Assembly (NCBI RefSeq): GCF_020405225.1
Contig: NZ_CP084472.1
Location: 2,790,001-2,854,000 of the forward strand
Direction of reading: 5' to 3'
DNA length: 64,000 bases
Source of the DNA: Natrinema sp. DC36
GTDB taxonomy: Archaea; Halobacteriota; Halobacteria; Halobacteriales; Natrialbaceae
In this document: positions 50,673 through 59,873 of the stretch, one piece after another
Layout: every line of letters starts with the position of its first letter
Numbering within the stretch: position 1 is the stretch's first letter
Notes under the pieces: model-generated
What the model saw: only the letters and a program-made list of their open reading frames with translations
The model's database searches: none
Told to the model about the DNA's origin: nothing
Position numbers and translations under genes: made by a program

Positions 50673-51509
50673 TCACGGACGATCGTGGACCCAGAACTCG
50701 TCCTCGACCGTGACTTCCTTCTTGAAGAGCGGTACCTCGTCTTTCAGGCGGTTGATCCCGTCTTCGACGGTCCGAAACGCCTCCTCGCGGTGGCCGGCGA
50801 GGACGACGACGAAAACGATATCCTCGCCGTCCTCGACGACACCCGTCCGGTGGTAGAGTGCGACGTCGAAGACGCCGTCTCGAGCCTCGAGATCCGCCTC
50901 GAGGGCCGCCATCCGCTCGTCGGCGACGCCCTCGTACTTTTCGAACTCGAGGTGCTGGGTGCGCGCGTCGTCCGCGCCGTCTTTCGCGCGGACGCGGCCA
51001 GTGAAGGTCGCGATCGCACCCGCCCTGTCGGCCCGCGGCGACCGTTTGATGCGTGCCACCAGCGACTCGAGGGTCTCGTGAGGTTCGGCCGACTCGACGG
51101 CCGCCACCACGGCATCGAGCTCGAGGTCGCCGGGGTCGTCGACGGTCGCGATGACGTCACCGGTCAGCTCGCGCTCGACGTCGGCCGATCCCACGACGAT
51201 CGAGGGATAGCGCAGCGTCGGCGTGCCGGCGACGACCGCGTACTCGCAGTCGGTCGCCAGCCCGTCGAGCGCGCCGCCGACCGACAGCCCCGTCCCGGAG
51301 GCGAGCCAGTCGCCGTCGACTCCGAGGTCGTAGGTGACGTCCCCGCCGAAGGTGATGGATTCGCGCGCGTACGCTCCGTCGGCGATCGTCGAATCGTACC
51401 TGACGACTCCGACGCGACCTCGCTCGGAGAGACGGTCGACGGTTCGATCGACGACCGCCTCGAGCGCGTCGCCGTCCGCTCCCCCGTCGCGAACACCCAG
51501 TACGTGCAT
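50673..51509 (-). CDS. moaE: MobB-like / MoaE fusion, molybdopterin synthase large subunit (278 aa)
   Basis: The C-terminal 150 residues are MoaE, which converts precursor Z to molybdopterin: GAIATFTGRVRAKDGADDARTQHLEFEKYEGVADERMAALEADLEARDGVFDVALYHRTGVVEDGEDIVFVVVLAGHREEAFRTVEDGINRLKDEVPLFKKE. The first 125 residues (MHVLGVRDGGADGDALEAVVDRTVDRLSERGRVGVVRY, TYDLGVDGDWLASGTGLSVG) resemble a degenerate MobB-like module. Such fusions occur in haloarchaea. ATG 51509 is chosen over 51725. It should act with moaD-type and the two MoeA genes of this window. Confidence 0.85.
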   Translation of the reverse strand: MHVLGVRDGGADGDALEAVVDRTVDRLSERGRVGVVRYDSTIADGAYARESITFGGDVTYDLGVDGDWLASGTGLSVGGALDGLATDCEYAVVAGTPTLRYPSIVVGSADVERELTGDVIATVDDPGDLELDAVVAAVESAEPHETLESLVARIKRSPRADRAGAIATFTGRVRAKDGADDARTQHLEFEKYEGVADERMAALEADLEARDGVFDVALYHRTGVVEDGEDIVFVVVLAGHREEAFRTVEDGINRLKDEVPLFKKEVTVEDEFWVHDRP

Positions 51510-51702
51510 AGTCGAACGATGGGGCGGTCGGGCTTTGTAGCTGTCGCCAGAAAGCCCCGCGCTGGGCGGGCACCGCACGCCCGCCCAGCGCGCCCCTTTC
51601 AGTCCCACCCCGCAGAGCCAAGCTCGGATGGGGAGCGTGCGACGGAACGCAGGTCGAGAACCAGTGGCCTGGGATTTTGGGCGTGCACCGCGAACGTTCG
51701 AT

Positions 51703-52749
51703 ATGTCCCTTCGAATCGGCTTCACGGGCGACGTAATGCTCGGGCGGCTCGTCGACGACCGTCAACGCAGTCGATCCGTCGGTGCGGTCTGGGGGACCGC
51801 CCTCGAGCGCCTTCGCGAACTGGATGGTTTGGTGATAAACCTCGAGTGCGTGCTCTCGACGCGAGGGCGAGAGTGGCAACGCACTCACCGTCCGTTTCAC
51901 TTCCGAGCCGATCCCGAATGGGCGATTCCGGCGCTCGAGCGTGCGGGCGTCGACATCTGCGCGCTGGCGAACAATCACGTCCTCGACTACGAGGAGGTCG
52001 CGCTGCGAGACACTATCGAGGCGCTCGACGAAGCGGGGATCGGCCACGCGGGTGCCGGCGAGACGATCGACGAGGCGCTCGAGCCCGCGGTTCGGACGAT
52101 CGGCGGCTCCAGCGCCGGCGACGATGAACCGAAACCGAACGCGGACAGCGACAGTGGACTCGATATCGCGGTCGTCTCTGTTACCGACAACACGCCGGAG
52201 TACGCGGCCGACGAGGACTCACCGGGGACGGCCCGGATCGAAATGGCTGTCGACGATTCTGACACGCGGCGGCTCGTATCGGATGCGCTCGAACGCGCAC
52301 GCGAGACGCATCCCGATCTGCTAGTCGCCTCGCTGCACTGGGGGCCGAACATGGTCACGGAGCCGCCCGAGTCGTTCCGGGAGTTCGGCCGCTGGCTGAT
52401 CGAGGACGGCGTCGACATCGTTCACGGTCACAGCGCGCACGTCTTTCAGGGGATCGAAGTCCACGAGGGCCGGCCGATCGTCTACGACGCGGGGGATTTC
52501 GTCGACGACTATCGGGTCGACGACGAGTTGCGGAACGACCGGAGTTTTCTGTTCGTCCTCGCGGTGACGCCGGACGGGCAGCCGACCGAACTCCGATTGC
52601 AGCCGACCGAGATCGACGACTGTGCGGTGCGCGAGGCGGACCCGGAAGCCGCTACGTGGTCCCGCGAGCGGATACGCGAGCTCTCGGAGCCGTTCGGAAC
52701 CGAGTTCGACCGCGACGGCGACGGGCTCGTCCTGTCGCTCGAGGCGTAG
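51703..52749 (+). CDS. CapA-family protein (poly-gamma-glutamate synthesis-like metallophosphatase fold, 348 aa)
   Basis: CapA-type fold, related to calcineurin-like phosphatases: IGFTGDVMLGRLVDDRQRSRSVG opens with the G-D-x-M-x-G motif, VINLECVLST provides the second ligand (N-x-E-C), and HWGPNMVTEPPESFREFGRWLIEDGVDIVHGHSAHVFQGIEVHEGRPIVYDAGDFVDDY holds the H-W-G, H-G-H-x-H and G-D-F motifs. In Bacillus CapA helps capsule export, but many archaeal members have unknown roles. ATG 51703 (MSLRIGFTGD) is the natural start. Confidence 0.85.
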   Translation: MSLRIGFTGDVMLGRLVDDRQRSRSVGAVWGTALERLRELDGLVINLECVLSTRGREWQRTHRPFHFRADPEWAIPALERAGVDICALANNHVLDYEEVALRDTIEALDEAGIGHAGAGETIDEALEPAVRTIGGSSAGDDEPKPNADSDSGLDIAVVSVTDNTPEYAADEDSPGTARIEMAVDDSDTRRLVSDALERARETHPDLLVASLHWGPNMVTEPPESFREFGRWLIEDGVDIVHGHSAHVFQGIEVHEGRPIVYDAGDFVDDYRVDDELRNDRSFLFVLAVTPDGQPTELRLQPTEIDDCAVREADPEAATWSRERIRELSEPFGTEFDRDGDGLVLSLEA

Positions 52750-52856
52750 TCCGCCGGTCGATCCGATCGCGCCGCTTGCGGTCGTCCGATTCGCTACTCG
52801 AGGGGTGTGTCACCACGTCGTCCGGGCAGTTGGCAACCCTTAAGATAGCAACTCCG

Positions 52857-52870
52857 CTACACCGGTGTAG
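52857..52870. promoter_or_regulatory. Perfect 14-bp palindrome at the pyrH start
   Basis: CTACACCGGTGTAG ends one base before the ATG at 52872. TTAAGATAG about 25 bp upstream is the likely TATA box. Because it overlaps the transcription start region it could be an operator or an RNA hairpin controlling initiation of this pyrimidine nucleotide gene. Confidence 0.45.
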
Positions 52871-52871
52871 T

Positions 52872-53597
52872 ATGAAAGTGGTCGTCTCTATCGGCGGGAG
52901 CGTCCTCGTTCCCGAACCCGGCGGGGATCGGGTCGCCGAACACGCTGCCGTCATCGAAGAGCTCATCGCGGAGGGCTGTCGGATCGGTGCCGTCGTCGGC
53001 GGTGGCGGCGTCGCCCGCGAGTACATCTCGGCCGCTCGAGAGCTCGGCGCGAACGAGATCGAACTCGATCAGCTGGGAATCGACGTCACCCGACTCAACG
53101 CCCGGCTACTCATCGCCGCGCTGAGCGAGGAGTCCGTGACCGCACCGGCCCTCGATTACGAGGAAGCGAGCGAGGCACTCCGCCGGGACGACATCTGCGT
53201 CATGGGCGGGGTCGCACCGGCCCAGACCACTGACGCCGTCGGAGCCGCCCTCGCGGAGTATATCGACGCCGACCTGCTCGTCTACGCGACGAGCGTTCCC
53301 GGCGTCTACAGCGCCGACCCGAACGAAGACGACGACGCGACCAAGTACGATCAGCTCACCGCCACGGAGCTGGTCGACGTCATCGCCGGCCTCGAGATGA
53401 ACGCCGGCGCGTCCGCCCCCGTCGACCTGCTGGCGGCGAAGATCATCGAGCGCTCGGGGATGCGCACCATCGTCCTCGACGGAACGGATCCCGACCGGAT
53501 CGCCCGTGCGGTTCGTCACGGCGATCACGAGGGAACGGACGTCATCCCCGACGGTGCCGGCGAAGAACCGACCTACTGGGCGAACGACGAGCAATGA
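52872..53597 (+). CDS. pyrH: Uridylate kinase, archaeal type (241 aa)
   Basis: Phosphorylates UMP to UDP, feeding pyrimidine nucleotide synthesis. MKVVVSIGGSVLVPEPGGD has the N-terminal G-G-S loop, IGAVVGGGGVAREYISAARELGANEIELDQLGIDVTRLNARLLIAAL is the phosphoryl-transfer region, and ADLLVYATSVPGVYSADPNEDDDATKYDQLT is the nucleotide-specific segment. Length is typical of archaeal PyrH. Start ATG 52872 follows the palindrome. The lysS start overlaps its stop by 4 bases (ATGA), giving a two-gene operon. Confidence 0.92.
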   Translation: MKVVVSIGGSVLVPEPGGDRVAEHAAVIEELIAEGCRIGAVVGGGGVAREYISAARELGANEIELDQLGIDVTRLNARLLIAALSEESVTAPALDYEEASEALRRDDICVMGGVAPAQTTDAVGAALAEYIDADLLVYATSVPGVYSADPNEDDDATKYDQLTATELVDVIAGLEMNAGASAPVDLLAAKIIERSGMRTIVLDGTDPDRIARAVRHGDHEGTDVIPDGAGEEPTYWANDEQ

Positions 53598-55309
53598 GTG
53601 CCGACGGCGACGCTGACGGAAACACGACCGACGCGCCGGAATCAGACGCGATCAGTCCCTATACGCTCCAGCGCGAGGAAGCGAGCGAGACGCGACACGC
53701 GTTCTGGGCGGACACGGTCGCGGATCGGGTAGAAAAGCGGAACCCGGACGAACCGATCGTCGTCAAGGGCGGCATCTCGCCCTCCGGGGTCCCCCACCTC
53801 GGCAACGTCAACGAGATCATGCGCGGCTACTTCGTCGCCGAGGTGCTGCGCGACCGGGGCCACGAGGTTCGACAGGTATTCACCGCCGACGACCGCGACC
53901 CCCTTCGAAAGCTTCCCCGAACGCTCTGTGACCTCGAGGGGAACCTCGTCGATCTCGGCGAGGTCGACGCCGGCGCGCTCGGCCGGAATCTCGGCGCGCC
54001 CTACACTGACATCCCGGATCCCTTCGGCTGCTGTGACTCCTACGGCGACCACTTCGCGACGATTATTCAGAACAGCGCCGACGCCGTCGACGTCCCGATC
54101 GACCTCGTCTCCAACACCGAGCTGTACGAGTCCGGCGAGTTCGAGGCGGTTACGCGGTTCGTCCTCGAGCACCGGGAGCGCGCACGCGATGTCCTCTCGA
54201 AGTATCAGGACACGGTCGACGCGGACGGCGACTACGTCCCGTTCAACCCGATCTGCGAGGAGTGTGGCAAGCTCACCGAGACGGTCACGAGCGTCGATTT
54301 AGCTGCCGGCGAGGCCGGGACCGTCGACTACCGCTGTACCGACATGGACGCGGGCAACCAGACGATCGACGGCTGCGGCCACGAGGGCACCGCGACGCTG
54401 CGCGAGGGGAAACTCCCCTGGCGCTTCGAGTGGCCCGCGCAGTGGCAGCTCCTCGGCGTCGACTTCGAGCCCTTCGGCAAAGACCACGCCGAGGGCTCAT
54501 GGCCCAGCGGCCAGGACGTCGCCCGGAACGTCCTCGAGATCGAACCGCCGGTCCCGATGGTCTACGAGTGGTTCACCCTCGAGGGGGAGCCCTTTTCCTC
54601 CTCGGAGGGGAACGTCATCCTCGTCTCCGACGTGCTGGAACTGCTCGAGCCCGAGGTCCTGCGCTACTTCTTCGCGAAGGACCCCGCGAAAGCGCGGGAC
54701 TTCAGCATCGAACGGCTGGACCAGCTGGTCGACGAGTTCGACCGGCTCGAGGCGGTCTACTTCGGCGAGGTCGAGGCCAGCGAGGACGAGCGGGCGTTCG
54801 CCGAGCGCGTCTACCCGTTCGTCGTTGAGGAACCGCGCAAGGAGCGCATCCGGCTTCCGTATACCTTCGCCGCCGTACTCGGGATGACCGACGATCCCGA
54901 CCTGCGCGAGGAAATCGCGCGCCGCGAAGGTCACATTCCCGACGACGCGCCCGAGTGGGCCGTCGACGGGGCGCTCGAGCGCGTCGAGCAGGCCCGCAAC
55001 TGGGCGCGCCGGACGGGCAACGAGTTCGACTACGAGCTCAAGCGGACCGCGATTCCGGAGCACGACTTCGACGCGGACACCGAGGCCGCGCTCTCGGAAC
55101 TCGCAGACTTCATCGAGGAAGGCCACGAGCCCGACGAAATTCAGGGCGAGATCTACGAGACCGCGAGGCGTCACGATGTCGATGTCGGCGACTTCTTCGC
55201 GGCGGGCTACCGACTGTTCTTCGACGAGACGCAGGGACCGAAGCTCGGCTCCTTCCTCGCGAAGGTCGACCGGGAGTTCGTCGTCGGCCGGCTGCGGCGG
55301 GAACGCTGA
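53594..55309 (+). CDS. lysS: Lysyl-tRNA synthetase, class I (571 aa)
   Basis: Class I LysRS, the type found in euryarchaea rather than the usual class II enzyme. GGISPSGVPHLGNVNE at about residues 59-74 is the HIGH-equivalent, CEECGK and the later C-GHEG residues form the zinc binding part, and PFSSSEGN is the KMSKS-equivalent loop. The C-terminal half is the helical anticodon-binding domain. An Asp/Glu-rich N-terminus is typical of haloarchaea. ATG 53594 overlaps pyrH, so the two are translated together. Confidence 0.95.
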   Translation: MSADGDADGNTTDAPESDAISPYTLQREEASETRHAFWADTVADRVEKRNPDEPIVVKGGISPSGVPHLGNVNEIMRGYFVAEVLRDRGHEVRQVFTADDRDPLRKLPRTLCDLEGNLVDLGEVDAGALGRNLGAPYTDIPDPFGCCDSYGDHFATIIQNSADAVDVPIDLVSNTELYESGEFEAVTRFVLEHRERARDVLSKYQDTVDADGDYVPFNPICEECGKLTETVTSVDLAAGEAGTVDYRCTDMDAGNQTIDGCGHEGTATLREGKLPWRFEWPAQWQLLGVDFEPFGKDHAEGSWPSGQDVARNVLEIEPPVPMVYEWFTLEGEPFSSSEGNVILVSDVLELLEPEVLRYFFAKDPAKARDFSIERLDQLVDEFDRLEAVYFGEVEASEDERAFAERVYPFVVEEPRKERIRLPYTFAAVLGMTDDPDLREEIARREGHIPDDAPEWAVDGALERVEQARNWARRTGNEFDYELKRTAIPEHDFDADTEAALSELADFIEEGHEPDEIQGEIYETARRHDVDVGDFFAAGYRLFFDETQGPKLGSFLAKVDREFVVGRLRRER

Positions 55310-55374
55310 GTCGGCCCGGAACGTCGGGTCGATAGACAAAAGCCATTTGAGACCGCCGCCCGGAGATACTACCG

Positions 55375-57219
55375 ATGGATCACGGTCTCTTCGCCTTCGT
55401 TTCGCCCCCCGCAATCTACGGATCGGAACTCCTGACGTGGGTTCTGCTCGGTCTCCTGCTCTACTGGCTCGCGGTCGTCGGACTCCGAAACGGCGGCTAT
55501 CTGCCCGATTACATCGGCACGCAAGGGCCGATTCTCACCTTCCACACCAAACGCGGCCGGGTGTTCCTCGACCGGCTCGCCCGTCCGAAACGGTTCTGGC
55601 GCGCGTGGTCGAATATCGGCGTCGGCATCGCACTGGTCGTGATGGTCGCCATGTTCGCGTTCCTCATTCAGGCGGCGATCTCCTCGCTCTCGACGCCGCA
55701 GATGGCGAACTCCGCGGTTCGGCAGCCGCGCAACGTCCTCGTCATCCCCGGCGTCAACGACTTCCTGCCGCTGTCGGCGACGCCCGGAATCGTCTTCGGA
55801 CTGCTCGTCGGACTCGTCGTTCACGAGGGCGGCCACGGCCTGCTCTGTCGCGTCGAAGACATCGACATCGATTCGATGGGGATCGCGATGCTCGCCGTCC
55901 TTCCCGTCGGCGCGTTCGTCGAGCCCGATCAGGAGAGCAGCAAAGCCGCGTCCCGCGGCGGGCAGACGCGGATGTTCGCCGCCGGCGTCACGAACAACTT
56001 CGCGATAACGATCCTCGCCTTCGCGCTCCTCTTCGGCCCGGTCGTCGGCGCGATCGGCGTCGCACCCGGAGCCGCCGTCGGCGGTGTGGCACAGGACTCC
56101 CCCGCGGCCGACGCCGGCATCGAACCCAACGACCGCATCACGGCGATCAACGGCACCGCGGTCGAGGGCAACGACTACCTCGCGGATCGGCTCGAGGCCG
56201 TCGACGGTGAGCAGGTCGCCGTCGAACTCAACGGTGAGGAGACGGTGACGGTCGACAGATCGCTGATCGTGACCGCGGCGATGGACGACGGGCCGACGGG
56301 GCTCTCCGCCGGTGACGAGATTCGCGCGGTCAACGGCCAGACGGTCGCGACCGAGCGCGGCTTCTTCGACGCCGTCGGCGACGACGAACGAGTCACCCTG
56401 ACGATCGAACCCGCGGACAGCGAAGAGCGGGTCGACCGAGCGGTGACGATCGGGGCTGCGGTCTCGGTCGTCGAAGACGAACCGCTCGAGGCCGAAACCG
56501 GCCCGACCGACGAGACGTTCGTCATCACCCGCTTCGACGGCGAGCGGGTGCACAGCTACGAGGACCTCGCTCCCCTGCTGGCGGACACCGAGCCCGGCCA
56601 GCAGGTCGAGGTGACGGGCTACATCGGTGACGACCGACAGACGCACACCGTCACTCTCGGCGAGAACCCGCGATCCGAGAGCGGGTTCCTCGGGATTCAA
56701 CCGTATCCGGGAACGTCCGGCGTCGACGTCAGCGACATCGGCGTCCAGCTCTACCCCGCCGGCGAGTATCTGGGCCTGCTCGGCGGGGACGGCGAGACGC
56801 GCTTCGGCGGCGTCGCCGACACCTTCCTCGGAAAGATGGGACTCACACTCCTGTTGCCGGTCATCGGCGTCAGTGGTGCTTTACCGTTCAACTTCGCCGG
56901 GTTCACCGGCGGGATCCAGAACTTCTACGAAGTGCAGGGTGCGCTCGGCGCGTTCGGCGACGGGACCGTCTTTCTGGTGGCGAACCTGCTGTTCTGGACC
57001 GGCTGGATCAACGTCCAGCTCGGCTTCTTCAACTGCGTCCCGGCGTTCCCGCTCGACGGCGGGCACATCCTCCGGACGAGCACCGAGGCGATCGTCTCGC
57101 GGCTGCCCATCATCGACCCGACCCGGGGAATGGTCCGTCTGGTAACGACCACGGTCGGCGTGACCATGCTCATTAGCTTCATCATGATGCTGTTCGGGCC
57201 GCAACTGTTCTCGGGGTAG
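55375..57219 (+). CDS. Site-2 protease-family (M50) membrane metalloprotease with PDZ-like insert (614 aa)
   Basis: A larger M50 protease: HEGGHGLL at 150-157, a helix GVTNNFAITILAFALLFG, then two PDZ-like segments (VAQDSPAADAGIEPNDRITAINGTAVEGNDYLADRLEAVDG and GLSAGDEIRAVNGQTVATERGFFDAV) between residues about 220 and 440, and CVPAFPLDGGHIL near residue 555-565 as the second zinc motif. It is thus the PDZ-containing type, unlike the one at 48715. It probably processes membrane-tethered regulators. It starts 65 bp after lysS. Confidence 0.88.
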   Translation: MDHGLFAFVSPPAIYGSELLTWVLLGLLLYWLAVVGLRNGGYLPDYIGTQGPILTFHTKRGRVFLDRLARPKRFWRAWSNIGVGIALVVMVAMFAFLIQAAISSLSTPQMANSAVRQPRNVLVIPGVNDFLPLSATPGIVFGLLVGLVVHEGGHGLLCRVEDIDIDSMGIAMLAVLPVGAFVEPDQESSKAASRGGQTRMFAAGVTNNFAITILAFALLFGPVVGAIGVAPGAAVGGVAQDSPAADAGIEPNDRITAINGTAVEGNDYLADRLEAVDGEQVAVELNGEETVTVDRSLIVTAAMDDGPTGLSAGDEIRAVNGQTVATERGFFDAVGDDERVTLTIEPADSEERVDRAVTIGAAVSVVEDEPLEAETGPTDETFVITRFDGERVHSYEDLAPLLADTEPGQQVEVTGYIGDDRQTHTVTLGENPRSESGFLGIQPYPGTSGVDVSDIGVQLYPAGEYLGLLGGDGETRFGGVADTFLGKMGLTLLLPVIGVSGALPFNFAGFTGGIQNFYEVQGALGAFGDGTVFLVANLLFWTGWINVQLGFFNCVPAFPLDGGHILRTSTEAIVSRLPIIDPTRGMVRLVTTTVGVTMLISFIMMLFGPQLFSG

Positions 57220-57309
57220 TCGTCCCCGCAGACGGTCTGCTGTACCTAGTACCGGCCCACCCGTATTGTGGGTCGCAGGTGCACCGGAACTGACGGAGCG
57301 GAGTCCGTC

Positions 57310-57834
57310 TCAGTCTTCCACATCGACGCCGTAGCGGTCGGAGAACTCCTCGGGCGTCGCCTCGAGGCGTTCGAACTCGGTATCGAAGTAGTGTTCGTGG
57401 TGACGGACGACCTGTTCGACGACCCAGTGGCTGAACGCCTCGTCGAAGCGCCACTCGCCGTCCGTCTCGGGGATTTCGAAGCGGTCGTCCGTCGAAAAGG
57501 TCGCGTAGACGTGGAAGAAGCCGAGGATGACGTCCGCGAAGTCACGGGCCTTCTCCGAGCCGCTCTCGCGGCGCTCTTCGAGTTCGGCGAGACCGTCGTC
57601 GGTGAGTTCGAAGTACTTCCGATCGGGTTCGTCCTCGCGCTCGATGCGCTCGGCCCAGCCCTTCTCCTCGAACTTGTAGAGGATCGGATACACCGAGCCG
57701 TACGACGGCTCCCAGTGACCGCCGCTGATCTCGCGGATCTCCTTGAGGATCTCGTAGCCGTACCGGGGCTTCTCCTCGAGGAGCTCGAGCACGAGGTAGG
57801 CGATGAGTCCCTTCGGCGGCCCACTTTTCCGCAT
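57310..57834 (-). CDS. PadR-family transcription regulator (174 aa)
   Basis: Winged-helix regulator: KGLIAYLVLELLEEKPRYGYEILKEIREISGGHWEPSYGSVYPILYKFEEKGWAERIEREDEPDRKYFELTDDGLAELEERRES is the PadR domain (L-x-L-L-x-E-x-P-x-H/Y-G-Y-E-I, then S-x-G-S-x-Y-P). The C-terminal half is a dimerising helical domain containing FFHVYATF. Such proteins often repress detoxification or membrane genes. It diverges from the Cld-ABM gene across 167 bp, which may be its target. Confidence 0.85.
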   Translation of the reverse strand: MRKSGPPKGLIAYLVLELLEEKPRYGYEILKEIREISGGHWEPSYGSVYPILYKFEEKGWAERIEREDEPDRKYFELTDDGLAELEERRESGSEKARDFADVILGFFHVYATFSTDDRFEIPETDGEWRFDEAFSHWVVEQVVRHHEHYFDTEFERLEATPEEFSDRYGVDVED

Positions 57835-58001
57835 ATACGTCGTGGATAAAACGGACGCACGTAAAGGGTTTCGGTCGTGCTCGAGACGGGCGGCTCAGGG
57901 CCTGGGAACCTAACAGCGGCGGTTCCCAGCGATGGGTAAACGCCGGAGCGAAGCCGACCGAAACCCGGTCCTTCTTAGCGTCCCCGTCCCAACCGACGAG
58001 C

Positions 58002-59516
58002 ATGGAACGACGACGACCGCCACAGACCGAAGAGGGCTGGTACGTCCTCCACGACTTCCGGTCGATCGACTGGGACGCCTGGCGAGACGCGCCCGAGCGC
58101 CGGCGCTCGCAGGCGATCGAGGAGGGCATCGACTACCTCGGGTCCAGCGAGGCCGTCGACGACGCCGACGAGGGCGAGTCGGCGACGTTCGCGGTGTTCG
58201 GCCACAAGGCCGATCTGCTCGTGCTCCACCTGCGACCGACGCTCGCCGATATCGACACGCTCGAGCGGCAGTTCGAACACACCGCGCTCGCCGAGTTCAC
58301 CGAGCGGGCCGACTCCTACCTCTCGGTAACGGAGGTCTCGGGCTACATGTCCGAGGACTACTTCGACGAGGATGCGGAGGTCGAAGACACCGGCTTGGCG
58401 CGCTACATCGAGTCCCGACTCACGCCTGAAATCCCCGACAGCGAGTTCCTGAGCTTCTATCCGATGGACAAACGCCGCGGTCCGGAGGACAACTGGTACG
58501 ACCTGCCCTTCGACGAGCGCGCGGAACACCTGTCTTCGCACGGCGACATCGGTCGAGAGTACGCCGGCCGCGTCACGCAGATCATCTCCGGCAGCGTCGG
58601 CCTCGACGACTTCGAGTGGGGCGTGACGCTGTTCGCAGACGACCCGACCGACGTGAAGGAACTCCTCTCCGAGATGCGCTTCGATCCCTCGAGTTCTCGC
58701 TTCGCCGAGTTCGGCCGATTCCTCTCGGCCCGGCGCTTCCCGCCCGAACACCTCGGTGCGTTCCTCGCGGGCGAGCCGGTTCCACAGGAGGGCGCCCACG
58801 GCGAGCGCGGCCACCCACACGCCGAGAGCGACTCCGACGGTCATCAGCACGGAGACTCGGACGGCCACCACGGCGGCTCCGGCGGTCACCACGGTGACGA
58901 CGCAGACGGTGACGGGGACGAAGACGTTCGCAGCGAACTCGAGGAACTGGGCGTCTACGCGGGCCAGCCCCACGGTGAGGACGTCCACGCGGTCGTGCTC
59001 TACTCGGCGGCCGACCCCGACGAGCTATTCGAGGAGGTCGACGGGCTGCGAGGGAACTTCGACCACTACGATACGCACGTGAAAACGGCCGTCTATGAAC
59101 CGCGAGACGGCGGCGACGACGCGGAAACGGCGATCGTCAGCCTCTGGGATACCGAACGCGCCGCGAACACGGCCGCCGGGTTCCTCGCCGACCTCCCCGA
59201 TATCGTCCGGCAAGCGGGCGACGATGAGGGCGATTCCTGGGGCACGATGGGAATGTTCTACACGGTCAAACCCGAGCATCGCGGTGACTTCACCGGCGCG
59301 TTCGAGGACGCCGCCGGCCTGCTCGCGGAGATGGACGGGCACCGCAAGACGGACCTGCTGATCAACCGCGAGGACGAAAACGATATGTTCATCGCCAGCC
59401 GCTGGGATTCCCGCGAGGACGCCATGCAGTTCTTCCGCAGCGACGCCTTCTCGGAGGCCGTCGAGTTCGGTCGCGACGTCCTCGTCGACCGACCGCGACA
59501 CGTCTTCCTGGCCTGA
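58002..59516 (+). CDS. Chlorite-dismutase-like / ABM fusion heme protein with His-rich linker (PitA-type, 504 aa)
   Basis: N-terminal domain (residues 1-255) is Cld-like: WYVLHDFRSIDWDAWRD, FAVFGHKADLLVLHLRPTLADI, YIESRLTPEIPDSEFLSFYPMDKRRGPEDNWYDLPFDERAEHLSSHGDIGREYAGRVTQIISGSVGLDDFEWGVTLFA. The proximal heme ligand is expected in the HLSSHGDIGR segment. A His/Gly/Asp-rich linker lies at about residues 257-310 (HGERGHPHAE, GHHGGSGG). The C-terminal domain is ABM-like (GMFYTVKPEHRGDFTGAFEDAAGLLAEMDGH). Known homologues in Haloferax are called PitA and are linked to heme, possibly coproheme decarboxylation. The start ATG follows a CTTCTTAG box. Confidence 0.88.
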   Translation: MERRRPPQTEEGWYVLHDFRSIDWDAWRDAPERRRSQAIEEGIDYLGSSEAVDDADEGESATFAVFGHKADLLVLHLRPTLADIDTLERQFEHTALAEFTERADSYLSVTEVSGYMSEDYFDEDAEVEDTGLARYIESRLTPEIPDSEFLSFYPMDKRRGPEDNWYDLPFDERAEHLSSHGDIGREYAGRVTQIISGSVGLDDFEWGVTLFADDPTDVKELLSEMRFDPSSSRFAEFGRFLSARRFPPEHLGAFLAGEPVPQEGAHGERGHPHAESDSDGHQHGDSDGHHGGSGGHHGDDADGDGDEDVRSELEELGVYAGQPHGEDVHAVVLYSAADPDELFEEVDGLRGNFDHYDTHVKTAVYEPRDGGDDAETAIVSLWDTERAANTAAGFLADLPDIVRQAGDDEGDSWGTMGMFYTVKPEHRGDFTGAFEDAAGLLAEMDGHRKTDLLINREDENDMFIASRWDSREDAMQFFRSDAFSEAVEFGRDVLVDRPRHVFLA

Positions 59517-59585
59517 GCTCGAGGCCCATTTTTCGCGGTTGGCTCGAGAACGGACGACGCGAAGTCTGTGCAGCCGGAACTGACG

Positions 59586-59774
59586 TTAGATTCCGCCGTC
59601 TTCCGCCGACTCGTCGTAGAAGAAGTAGGCCGCAATCCCCGCCAATCCGAACGCGAGCGTCACGAACGGCCACTTTCCGGGGTCGCGATCGGTCGCGAAC
59701 GCGTGGACGGTGACGAAGATCGCGAACGCGATATGGCCGACGAGCGTCGCGGCGAGAAACGCCTGAACTTCCAT
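59586..59774 (-). CDS. Small two-helix membrane protein (62 aa)
   Basis: MEVQAFLAATLVGHIAFAIFV begins a helix with a His, followed by TDRDPGKWP and a second helix (FVTLAFGLAGIAAYFF), ending in acid residues. Length and shape match several small haloarchaeal membrane proteins. Start 59774 is preferred to 59846. Function unknown. Confidence 0.6.
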   Translation of the reverse strand: MEVQAFLAATLVGHIAFAIFVTVHAFATDRDPGKWPFVTLAFGLAGIAAYFFYDESAEDGGI

Positions 59775-59873
59775 TATTGAGGGATTCGACGGAGCGATGA
59801 AAGCCGTTACGAAGCCATTCGTCGGAGCCACAGCCAACAGCCACAACAGTCGGTGCGGTGGCCGAGAAGGCGG

